NCBI GenBank assembly: GCA_021816565.1
Contig: JAKAXN010000282.1
Coordinates: 1-6,125, forward strand
DNA: 6,125 nucleotides
Direction of reading: 5' to 3'
Origin: Actinomycetes bacterium
Lineage (GTDB): Bacteria; Actinomycetota; Acidimicrobiia; Acidimicrobiales; Palsa-688
Shown here: piece after piece, positions 1 to 5,576 of the stretch
Position numbering within the stretch: position 1 is the stretch's first letter
Layout of the letters: each line of letters begins with the position of its first letter
Program-made: the position numbers and the translations under genes
Notes under the pieces: model-generated
Database searches by the model: none
What the model saw: the letters and a program-made list of their open reading frames with translations, nothing else
Told to the model about the DNA's origin: nothing

Positions 1-328
1 AGTCGGCCAGCGGCAGGGGCCCGATCTTCTGGCTGGCCCCCGAGGTGTAGCTGTAGGGGGCGCCGTAGGTGGCGGTGGCGCTGGTGCCGTCGAGCTCGGT
101 CGCGGCGGTGGCCACGAAATCGTTCGGGGTCACCCGCGACCACTGGCGGAGCGATACGGCCTTCTCGTCGGGAGAGCCGAACACCACGGCCAGCATCACC
201 ACGATCACCGCGACCACCCCGCAGGCCACCACGAACTCCTTGAGCAGGTCGTAGCGCCGCGTCGGCCCGGTCCACTTGGCGGCCTCGGCACTGGCCGCCC
301 GCGACCCCGACCGCCCGGGGGCCCTCAC
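1..328 (-). CDS. Membrane-anchored protein of the cytochrome b operon, N-terminal part only
   Basis: The 5' end of a minus-strand gene, cut by the left window edge; 109 residues are visible. The GTG start at 328 overlaps the stop of the cytochrome b gene in a GTGA overlap, with a strong purine-rich ribosome site (GGAGGTGGAG) just upstream, so translation is probably coupled. The first ~27 residues are hydrophilic and basic. Residues ~30-50 (FVVACGVVAVIVVMLAVVF) form one transmembrane helix, and a polar segment follows with WSRVTPNDFVATAATELDGT at about residues 63-82. No haem-binding CXXCH, Rieske cysteine motif or cytochrome b C-terminal PEWY motif is seen in the visible part. By position it is probably a further subunit of the quinol-oxidising cytochrome b complex, but I do not recognise the family with confidence. 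The rest of the gene could add more helices or haem sites. Confidence 0.85.
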   Translation of the reverse strand, partial: MRAPGRSGSRAASAEAAKWTGPTRRYDLLKEFVVACGVVAVIVVMLAVVFGSPDEKAVSLRQWSRVTPNDFVATAATELDGTSATATYGAPYSYTSGASQKIGPLPLAD

Positions 329-1035
329 TTCTCCACCTCCGGCTGCGCGCCCGCCGGGGGCACCGGCCCCGGTCCGGCCTGCGGGCCGGCCGCCGCCAGT
401 GCCTCGGCTGCGCCGAAGGGTGGGACCACGCCCCGGCGGCGGACCATGAGGATGTGGAGGATGACGATGACGCCGACGATCAGCGGCAGGAGCATCACGT
501 GGAACAGCAGCATCTGGCCCGTGTTGAGCACGTTGAACCAGGCTCCGATGCCCACCGAGTTCAACCCGTCCTTGGCCTGGGTGGATATCCACTGCGAATC
601 GAAGTTGGTCTGCACCACGTAGCCGGTGAAGGCCGCCCCGATTGAGCCCACGAAAGCCACGGCCCCGGTGATCCAGGTGAGGGCCCGCCGACCCCGCCAG
701 GCCGCCATGAAGAACTTCCCCCACAGGTGTACGACCATGCAGAAGAAGAACAGCTCCACGCTCCACAGGTGCAGTGAGTTGACGAAGTGCCCGACCGTCG
801 AGGTGTGCCACCAGGTCGGGCCCTCGAGGACGAGGATCGTTCCTGACACGATCACAGACAGAAGGCCGGCGAGGGTGGCCACGCCGAACACGTAGATCCA
901 GCTGGCCACATAGGCGGGCTGACGGTCCGGCAGCATCTGGTCCGGCGGGAGCGTCCTGACCAGCCGGTCCCGGAGCTGTCCGGTCCACGTCGGGCTGGGG
1001 GGCCGGTGGTCGCTGCGGACGTCAACGGACGCCAT
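325..1035 (-). CDS. Cytochrome b N-terminal-domain subunit (b6-type), quinol:cytochrome c reductase-like
   Basis: A 236-residue integral membrane protein matching the N-terminal four-helix, dihaem half of cytochrome b/b6. Helices lie near residues 45-70, 86-112, 119-142 and 173-197. The four axial haem histidines are visible: H89 and H103 (14 apart) in helix B, H179 and H194 (15 apart) in helix D. The 15-residue spacing of the second pair is typical of cytochrome b6, whereas cytochrome b of bc1 has 14. There is no C-terminal cytochrome b domain and no PEWY motif, so the b subunit is split as in b6/subunit IV systems. The C-terminal ~35 residues are a Pro/Ala/Gly-rich tail. The expected role is passing quinol electrons across the membrane through two b haems. 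The ATG at 1035 shares one base with the preceding stop (TGATG), with AAGGA upstream. The gene is second in an operon behind a DosR-like box. Whether it serves aerobic or anaerobic electron flow cannot be told. Confidence 0.93.
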   Translation of the reverse strand: MASVDVRSDHRPPSPTWTGQLRDRLVRTLPPDQMLPDRQPAYVASWIYVFGVATLAGLLSVIVSGTILVLEGPTWWHTSTVGHFVNSLHLWSVELFFFCMVVHLWGKFFMAAWRGRRALTWITGAVAFVGSIGAAFTGYVVQTNFDSQWISTQAKDGLNSVGIGAWFNVLNTGQMLLFHVMLLPLIVGVIVILHILMVRRRGVVPPFGAAEALAAAGPQAGPGPVPPAGAQPEVEK

Positions 1036-1190
1036 CAGCTGTGGTCCTTCGGGAACGGGATCAGTACGGCGGCTGCGAAGACCAGCAGCATCAGCACGAT
1101 CACCAGGGCGTTGGCCGCCGATATCTGTATGACACCCCAGTGCAGGTAGTAGCCGGGATGGGTCAGGTCCACAAGGCCAGCGGTAAGCAT
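1035..1190 (-). CDS. 51-residue single-helix membrane microprotein at the head of the cytochrome b operon
   Basis: A small protein beginning MLTAGLVDLTHPGYYLHWG. A hydrophilic N-terminus of ~25 residues precedes one transmembrane helix (about residues 24-44, ANALVIVLMLLVFAAAVLIPF) and a short charged tail, PKDHS. The start at 1190 is chosen because GGGAGG lies six to seven bases upstream; longer in-frame starts (for example 1265) would read through the promoter region and the DosR-like box's flank without a good ribosome site. Its stop overlaps the cytochrome b start (TGATG), so the two are translationally coupled. By context it is probably a small accessory or assembly subunit of the cytochrome b complex, comparable in kind to the small Pet subunits of b6f, though I see no homology to those. 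No known family name is assigned. Confidence 0.8.
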   Translation of the reverse strand: MLTAGLVDLTHPGYYLHWGVIQISAANALVIVLMLLVFAAAVLIPFPKDHS

Positions 1191-1266
1191 CGTCCTCCCT
1201 TGAACAAATCGCCCGACCGTCAGGGCCGGTATGTGCATACTGAGCGATGCAGGACGACCGGACATA

Positions 1267-1280
1267 GGGACGAAAGTCCC
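1267..1280 (-). promoter_or_regulatory. DosR-like box upstream of the cytochrome b operon
   Basis: Read on the minus strand the site is GGGACTTTCGTCCC: perfect 5-bp inverted arms GGGAC/GTCCC around a 4-bp spacer. It matches 16 of 20 positions of the mycobacterial DosR consensus TTSGGGACTWWAGTCCCSAA when flanks are included, and 13 of 14 in the core. It lies 76 bp upstream of the microprotein start, just past the stop codon of the Pat-like gene. A possible -10 element (around 1234-1241, CAGTATGC) would place a transcription start near 1228, about 45 bp from the box centre. That is close to the usual distance for class II activation by DosR; the -10 assignment is tentative. The gap 1191-1266 holds nothing else I can identify. 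An alternative reading is a weak hairpin terminator, but there is no T tract. Confidence 0.7.
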
Positions 1281-1282
1281 GA

Positions 1283-3991
1283 TCAGAGCAGCCGGCGCAG
1301 CGTGGGATCGGGGCGGGGCCCGAGCCTCTCGATCCTGATCTTGGCGTCGACCACCACTGCGCCCACGGCGGTGGCTATGACCGGGTTGAGGTCCATCTCC
1401 GAGACTTCTGGCAAGTCTTCTGCCAGCCTCCCGACCTTCATGAGAAGTTGCTCGAGGGCGGCCACGTTGACCGGCTCCGACCCCCGGTAGCCGAATAGCC
1501 GGGCCGACCCCTTCGGGGCCCGCACCAGCTCCGCGGCGTCGAGGTCGGTGAGCGGTAGCGCCCGGAACGCCCGGTCACCGAAGACCTCCACGTCGACTCC
1601 CCCGCTGCCGAACATCAGCAGCGGCCCGAACGAGCGGTCCTGGACCACCCCCACGATCGTCTCCGCCCCCGGCTCGGCCATCGCCTGCACCGCCGCCCCG
1701 GTCATGGCTGCGCCCAGCCGCTCCCGCATGGATGCGTAGGCGGCCCGGAGCTGCTGGGCCGATCCCACGGCCAGGGCCACCCCGCCCACGTCGGTGCGGT
1801 GAACCAGGTCCGGCCCCACCGCCTTCACGGCCACCGGCCAGCCGATCTCCTGGCCGGCGGCCACCGCCGCGTCCTCGTCGGCCACCAGGCGGGTCTCCAC
1901 GGTGTCGATCCCGTAGGCCCGCAGCACCTGCGCCGCCCGGACCGGGTCCAGCCACGACGGCCCGTCACGCTCGTCCAACGCCGTCTGCACGACGGTGCGG
2001 GCGTCGAGCGGCCTGAGCCCCTCGGGGTCGATGGTCCGGCCCTCCGGCCGGGACCGCCACTCGCCGTAGTCGCACGCCCGGGCCAGGGCCCGCACGGCCG
2101 GTTCGGGGAAGGCGAAGGCGGGGATCCACCGGTCCCCGGAAGCCAGGTCGGCGGTCGGGGCCTCCACCCCGAGGAAGGTGGCCACCACCGGCTTGTCGGT
2201 CACGGCGGCCGCCGCGGCGATGGCCCGGGCCGCGCCCGGCGCCCGCACTGACGTCGTGGGCACGAACACCGCCAGGACGGCGTCGATACACGGGTCATCC
2301 AGGACGGCCCGGATGGCCCGCTCGTAGTCGGCCTCCGACGCCGAGGCCACCATGTCCACCGGGTTGTGCACCCCGGCCTCCGCCGGCAGGAAGCCCCGCA
2401 GCCGGTCCTGGGTCGCCGGAGAGAGCTCCGGCACGTCCAGACCAGCCGACTCGGCGGCGTCGGCGGCCAGGATCCCCGGTCCGCCGACGTTGCCGACGAT
2501 CGCCAGGCGCCGCCCGGCCGGCCGCGGCTGGCCGGCCAGGACCTGGGCCACGTCGAACATCTCCTCCAGCGTGTCCACCCGGACGACCCCGGTCTGGTGG
2601 AACAGGGCGTCGACCGCGGTGTCAGGGCTGGACAGCGCCGCGGTGTGGGACGTGGCAGCCCGCACGCCGGCGACGGTGCGGCCCGCCTTGACGGCCACGA
2701 TCGGCTTCGTGCGCGACACCTGGCGGGCCACCCGGGCGAAGCGTCGCGGATTACCGAACGACTCCAGGTAGAGCATGATGACGTCGGTCGAGTCGTCGCG
2801 CTCCCAGTACTGGAGCAGGTCGTTGCCGCTGATATCGGCCTTGTTGCCCACGGATACGAAGCTGGATATCCCGATCTGACGGCGCCGGGCCTCCTCCAGG
2901 ACGGCTATGCCCAGCCCTCCCGACTGCGAGGACAGGGCGATGCGCCCCGGGGGAGCGGCGACGGGAGCGAAGGTGGCGTTCAGCGAGACCGCCGGGTCGG
3001 TGTTGACCACACCCATGCAGTTGGGGCCCACCAGCCGCATCCCCGATCCCCTGCTGAGAGCCACCAGCTCCCTCTGGGCGGCGGCCCCGACCGGGCCGAT
3101 CTCGGCGTAGCCGGCGGACACCACCACCAGCCCCTTGACCCCCTTGGCCGCACACTGTTCCACCACCTCGGCCACCTGCGGTTGGGGCACTGCGATCACC
3201 GCCAGGTCGATCTGGTCGGGTACGGCGGCCACCGTCGGGTAGGCCGGCACGCTGGCCACCGACCGGGCCCGGGGGTTCACCGGGTAGACCGGCCCCTGGT
3301 AGTCCCCGTCCAGGATGTTGCGCAGGACCTCGTGGCCGATACCTCCGGGGCGGCGGCCGCATCCGATCACCGCCACCGAACGGGGCCGCAGGACCCGCTC
3401 TATGGAGCGGGCCGAGGCCCGGGCCCACCTGCTCTCGATGGCCTCGACGGTGGCCTCCGTCGGCTCTATCTCCAGACGGACCCTGACGATGCCGTCGCTG
3501 TATCGGGCCTGCTCCACGAAACCGGTACGGCGGAACACCGCCTGCATGGGCTGGTTCTGCGGCAGGGTGTCGGCGGTGAAGCTGCGGATGCCCCGGGCGC
3601 GGGCGTAGGCCGCCAGGTGCTCGAGCAGGAGCGTCCCGAGCCCGCGGCCCTGGTGGGCGTCGTCCACCAGGAACGCCACCTCCGCCTCCCCGGGGCGCTC
3701 GGTCGACCGGTCGTAGCGGGCCACCCCGACGATGCGTCCCCGCAGGGTGGCGATCAGTGCCATCCGCTCGTCGCCGTCGACGGTGGTGAAGCGGGTGACC
3801 TCGCGCTCGGTGAGGTGCGGATGGTAGGAGAAGAACCGGAGGTAGACGGTCTCGTCCGACAGCCGCTCGTGCAGCGCGATCAGCTCCGGGGCGTCGGCCG
3901 GCGTGATGGGCCGGACCCGGACCGTCCCCCCGTCGGTCAGAACGGCGTCGCACGGCTCCCAGGCGGCCGCCTCGGGCGCGTGCAGCACCAC
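1283..3991 (-). CDS. Pat-type protein: GNAT acyltransferase fused to ADP-forming acyl-CoA ligase
   Basis: A 902-residue cytoplasmic fusion. Numbering is from the GTG at 3991. An N-terminal GNAT domain (about 20-175) carries the acetyl-CoA loop QGRGLG at 114-119 and an acidic residue E104 in the position of the Pat catalytic Glu. It is followed by a Rossmann CoA-binding domain (about 200-295, VAVIGCGRRPGGIG), the succinyl-CoA-ligase-like flavodoxin domains (to about 640) and an ATP-grasp domain (about 680-895). The order GNAT first, ligase second, is that of actinobacterial type II protein acyltransferases such as Streptomyces PatA. Both phospho-relay histidines of ADP-forming acetyl-CoA synthetases appear retained: H449 in TSHTAALSS and H731 in DLVHRTDVGG; the Mg-site region SEMDLNPV (864-871) is also present. 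It may therefore acetylate protein lysines, make acyl-CoA or ATP, or both. The 3991 start overlaps the preceding PPOX stop (TAGTG). A GTG at 4072 would add 27 Pro/Asp-rich residues overlapping that gene, which I consider less likely. Confidence 0.9.
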   Translation of the reverse strand: MVLHAPEAAAWEPCDAVLTDGGTVRVRPITPADAPELIALHERLSDETVYLRFFSYHPHLTEREVTRFTTVDGDERMALIATLRGRIVGVARYDRSTERPGEAEVAFLVDDAHQGRGLGTLLLEHLAAYARARGIRSFTADTLPQNQPMQAVFRRTGFVEQARYSDGIVRVRLEIEPTEATVEAIESRWARASARSIERVLRPRSVAVIGCGRRPGGIGHEVLRNILDGDYQGPVYPVNPRARSVASVPAYPTVAAVPDQIDLAVIAVPQPQVAEVVEQCAAKGVKGLVVVSAGYAEIGPVGAAAQRELVALSRGSGMRLVGPNCMGVVNTDPAVSLNATFAPVAAPPGRIALSSQSGGLGIAVLEEARRRQIGISSFVSVGNKADISGNDLLQYWERDDSTDVIMLYLESFGNPRRFARVARQVSRTKPIVAVKAGRTVAGVRAATSHTAALSSPDTAVDALFHQTGVVRVDTLEEMFDVAQVLAGQPRPAGRRLAIVGNVGGPGILAADAAESAGLDVPELSPATQDRLRGFLPAEAGVHNPVDMVASASEADYERAIRAVLDDPCIDAVLAVFVPTTSVRAPGAARAIAAAAAVTDKPVVATFLGVEAPTADLASGDRWIPAFAFPEPAVRALARACDYGEWRSRPEGRTIDPEGLRPLDARTVVQTALDERDGPSWLDPVRAAQVLRAYGIDTVETRLVADEDAAVAAGQEIGWPVAVKAVGPDLVHRTDVGGVALAVGSAQQLRAAYASMRERLGAAMTGAAVQAMAEPGAETIVGVVQDRSFGPLLMFGSGGVDVEVFGDRAFRALPLTDLDAAELVRAPKGSARLFGYRGSEPVNVAALEQLLMKVGRLAEDLPEVSEMDLNPVIATAVGAVVVDAKIRIERLGPRPDPTLRRLL

Positions 3992-4398
3992 TAGACGGCG
4001 GGCGGGATCCGCCTGCCGGACACCATCTCCGGGTGGATCCGGATCAGGTGGCTCCGGTCCCCTCCGGGCCACGGGACGATCCCGTCGTAGTCGGGCCCGG
4101 CGGCGTCGTCGGGACGTACCTCCCGGGCCACACCGACCGCCAGCACGCTCCAGCCGGTGGCCGTCTCGGGGTCTATACGGTCGACCTCGAACCCGACCAC
4201 GCCGCCCTGCAGAGCGGCCCGGCGCTTCGAACCGTCACCTGTGCGGAAGAAGATGTCCCCGTCGATCACCCGGTAGTTGACCGGGAAGATCGCCGGCAGC
4301 GCCCCGACCGACAGGCCGACGCGGCCTATCTGCTCGCCAGCCAGTAGCTCCCGGCACTCGGCCTCCGTGAGCGGCTCTATAGCGCTGTTGACTAGCAC
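3991..4398 (-). CDS. PPOX-family (pyridoxamine 5'-phosphate oxidase-like split-barrel) protein, paralogue 1
   Basis: A 135-residue protein of the FMN/F420-binding split-barrel class. The segments that identify it are the N-terminal LTEAECRELLAGEQIGRVGL, then IFPVNYRVIDGDIFFRT (about 37-53), then GWSVLAVGVAREV (about 82-94), and a C-terminal HLIRIHPEMVSGRRI. In this family these strands form the flavin or deazaflavin pocket; the substrate is unknown, and small members like this act as oxidoreductases or flavin/haem binders rather than true PNP oxidases. It is closely paralogous to the protein at 5570-5980. The GTG start at 4398 has only a weak ribosome site, so a short leader or leaderless mRNA is possible. 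It is first in an operon with the Pat-like gene, sharing one base at the TAGTG junction, and it is transcribed divergently from the deacetylase across two DosR-like boxes. Small PPOX-like proteins also occur in the mycobacterial DosR regulon (I recall Rv3129), which fits but is from memory. Confidence 0.88.
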   Translation of the reverse strand: MLVNSAIEPLTEAECRELLAGEQIGRVGLSVGALPAIFPVNYRVIDGDIFFRTGDGSKRRAALQGGVVGFEVDRIDPETATGWSVLAVGVAREVRPDDAAGPDYDGIVPWPGGDRSHLIRIHPEMVSGRRIPPAV

Positions 4399-4410
4399 CC
4401 CGACAATTTG

Positions 4411-4424
4411 CCGACTTTAGCCCC
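4411..4424 (+). promoter_or_regulatory. DosR-like box 1 in the divergent intergenic region
   Basis: The core CCGACTTTAGCCCC matches 11 of 14 positions of the DosR core GGGACTTTAGTCCC, and the 20-bp site 4408-4427, which includes the upstream TTG and downstream GA, matches 16 of 20 of the full mycobacterial consensus. The left arm is degenerate (CCGAC instead of GGGAC). It lies 13-26 bp upstream of the PPOX paralogue 1 start, and its centre is 24 bp from that of the second box. On the minus strand the same bases contain TAAAGT (4419-4414), a possible -10 hexamer for the PPOX/Pat operon, so the resemblance could partly reflect a promoter element. Confidence 0.5.
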
Positions 4425-4434
4425 GACCCGGACA

Positions 4435-4448
4435 GGGCCGAAAGGCCC
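4435..4448 (+). promoter_or_regulatory. DosR-like box 2 in the divergent intergenic region
   Basis: GGGCCGAAAGGCCC is a perfect 5-bp inverted repeat around a 4-bp spacer. On the minus strand it reads GGGCCTTTCGGCCC, which differs from the box at 1267-1280 only at one symmetric pair of positions (A to C, T to G), and has the same TTTC spacer. Its centre is about 43 bp upstream of the PPOX paralogue 1 start codon, which would suit activation of a leaderless or nearly leaderless transcript, and about 62 bp upstream of the deacetylase start. I see no convincing -10 for the deacetylase direction. The remainder of 4399-4503 holds the deacetylase ribosome site and nothing else I recognise. Confidence 0.55.
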
Positions 4449-4503
4449 CTTTCGCTTGGCCTGGTCGTGTCCGGAGCAGGGAGGCGTTAGCTTGAGGATC
4501 CCA

Positions 4504-5529
4504 ATGCCGCGAGTCGTCGTAGTGAGTTCCGGGCCTCAGGCCGACCTCCATGACACGGGCCGGGGTCACCCGGAACGGGCCGAGCGGCTGCGCGCCGTGG
4601 AGCGGGGCATCTACCGCTCCGACGCCGCTGAGGCCCTGGTCCAGGTGGCCCCCCGGGTGGCCCGGCCCGAGGAGCTGCTGAGGGTGCACCGCTCCGACTA
4701 CCTGGACTCGATCAGCGGCTTCGTGGCCGCCGGCGGCGGGGCCGTGGATCCCGACACCACGGTGTCGGGGGGATCCTGGGAGGCTGCGGTGCTGGCCGCA
4801 GGGGCCGGTCTGGCGGCCGTGGAGGCCCTGGAGCGGGGTGAGGGGGACGCCGCGTTCGTGGCCGTCCGCCCACCCGGGCACCACGCCACGGCCGACACGG
4901 CCATGGGCTTCTGCCTCATCAACAATGTGGCGGTGGCCGCCGCGGCGCTGGCCGAGCGGGGGGAGCGGGTGCTGATCGTCGACTGGGACGTGCACCACGG
5001 GAACGGCACCCAGGAGATCTTCTGGGACGACCCGCGGGTTATGTACGTGTCCACCCACGAGTGGCCTCTCTACCCCGGGACCGGGCGCCCCCAGGAGACC
5101 GGGGGGCCGAACGCCCCCGGCCTCACCATCAACATCCCCCTCCCCCGCGGCGCTACCGGCGACGTGGCCCGGCTGGCCTTCGACGCCCTGGTCGAGCCGG
5201 CGGTGGAGGCGTTCGATCCCACCTGGGTCCTGGTCTCGGCCGGATTCGACGCCCACCGGGCCGATCCCCTGGCCGGCCTGGAGTGGAGCGCCGGCGACTT
5301 CTCCGATCTCACCACGACGGTGCTGCGGTGGGCCCCCCGCCCGGGCCGGTTGGTGGCCCTTCTGGAGGGTGGCTACGACCTCGAGGCTCTGGCCGACTCC
5401 ACCGGCGCCACCGTCTCCGCCCTGGCCGGGGGCCGGTACCGGCCCGAGCCGCCCACTTCCGGGGGGCCGGGACGGGACCTGGTGGACTCGCTGGTAACCA
5501 TGCACGGCCGCCGGGACCGCACCGCCTGA
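4504..5529 (+). CDS. Class II histone-deacetylase/AcuC-AphA family deacetylase
   Basis: A 341-residue zinc-dependent arginase-fold deacetylase of normal family length. The active-site elements are all present: RPPGHHA with the tandem catalytic histidines H126 and H127, GFC (135-137), the zinc ligands D162 and H164 in DWDVHHGNGT, D249 in SAGFDAH, and the transition-state tyrosine Y291 in LEGGYD. The family removes acetyl groups from lysine side chains or from small acetylated amines such as polyamines; which applies here is not decidable from sequence. The ATG at 4504 is preceded by GAGG six bases upstream. An in-frame TTG at 4492 with AGGGAGG before it would add four residues and is a real alternative. 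It is divergent from the PPOX/Pat operon, placing a putative deacetylase beside a putative lysine acetyltransferase, and the shared intergenic region contains two DosR-like boxes. It is convergent with PPOX paralogue 2. Confidence 0.95.
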   Translation: MPRVVVVSSGPQADLHDTGRGHPERAERLRAVERGIYRSDAAEALVQVAPRVARPEELLRVHRSDYLDSISGFVAAGGGAVDPDTTVSGGSWEAAVLAAGAGLAAVEALERGEGDAAFVAVRPPGHHATADTAMGFCLINNVAVAAAALAERGERVLIVDWDVHHGNGTQEIFWDDPRVMYVSTHEWPLYPGTGRPQETGGPNAPGLTINIPLPRGATGDVARLAFDALVEPAVEAFDPTWVLVSAGFDAHRADPLAGLEWSAGDFSDLTTTVLRWAPRPGRLVALLEGGYDLEALADSTGATVSALAGGRYRPEPPTSGGPGRDLVDSLVTMHGRRDRTA

Positions 5530-5560
5530 CCGAGCCCCGGCAGCGGGCCTCCCGGGCCGC

Positions 5561-5576
5561 GTCCTGCGGTCAGGAC
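5561..5576. terminator. Small perfect hairpin between convergent genes
   Basis: GTCCTG-CGGT-CAGGAC is a perfect 6-bp inverted repeat with a 4-base loop. It lies 32 bp after the deacetylase stop, and the stop codon of the convergent PPOX gene falls inside it. Its position suits a bidirectional terminator in the 40-bp gap, but no T tract follows on either strand, so if it works it would be a non-canonical or Rho-assisted site. Confidence 0.35.

Noticed and set aside
422..434. GGGACCACGCCCC in the cytochrome b gene
   Set aside because: Spacing is off by one base and the site is in the 3' coding part of the gene with no start codon nearby.
1267..1280. The palindrome after the Pat-like stop as a simple intrinsic terminator
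   Set aside because: The stem is only 5 bp and is not followed by a T tract on the minus strand; the sequence matches the DosR consensus too closely for the terminator reading to be preferred, although a dual role is not excluded.
2751..3953. Second long minus-strand frame overlapping the Pat-like gene
   Set aside because: It is a shifted frame of the same gene, Arg/Gly/Pro-rich and without motifs; the real frame shows continuous GNAT and ligase signatures, so no frameshift is implied.
2366..3994. Long plus-strand open frame (about 542 codons) opposite the Pat-like gene
   Set aside because: It is antisense to a well-supported multidomain gene. Its translation is His/Gly/Arg/Asp-rich with no domain motif, and long spurious frames are expected in DNA this GC-rich.
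4071..4085. ACGGGACGATCCCGT inverted repeat resembling a DosR box
   Set aside because: The arms have the wrong spacing (GGGAC directly followed by GATCCC) and the site is inside the PPOX paralogue 1 coding sequence (DGIVP), so it does not fit the GGGAC-N4-GTCCC pattern.
4417..5505. Minus-strand frame of about 362 codons opposite the deacetylase
   Set aside because: The plus-strand frame carries every HDAC catalytic residue in order; the opposite frame is low-complexity Gly/Val/His and is a shadow.
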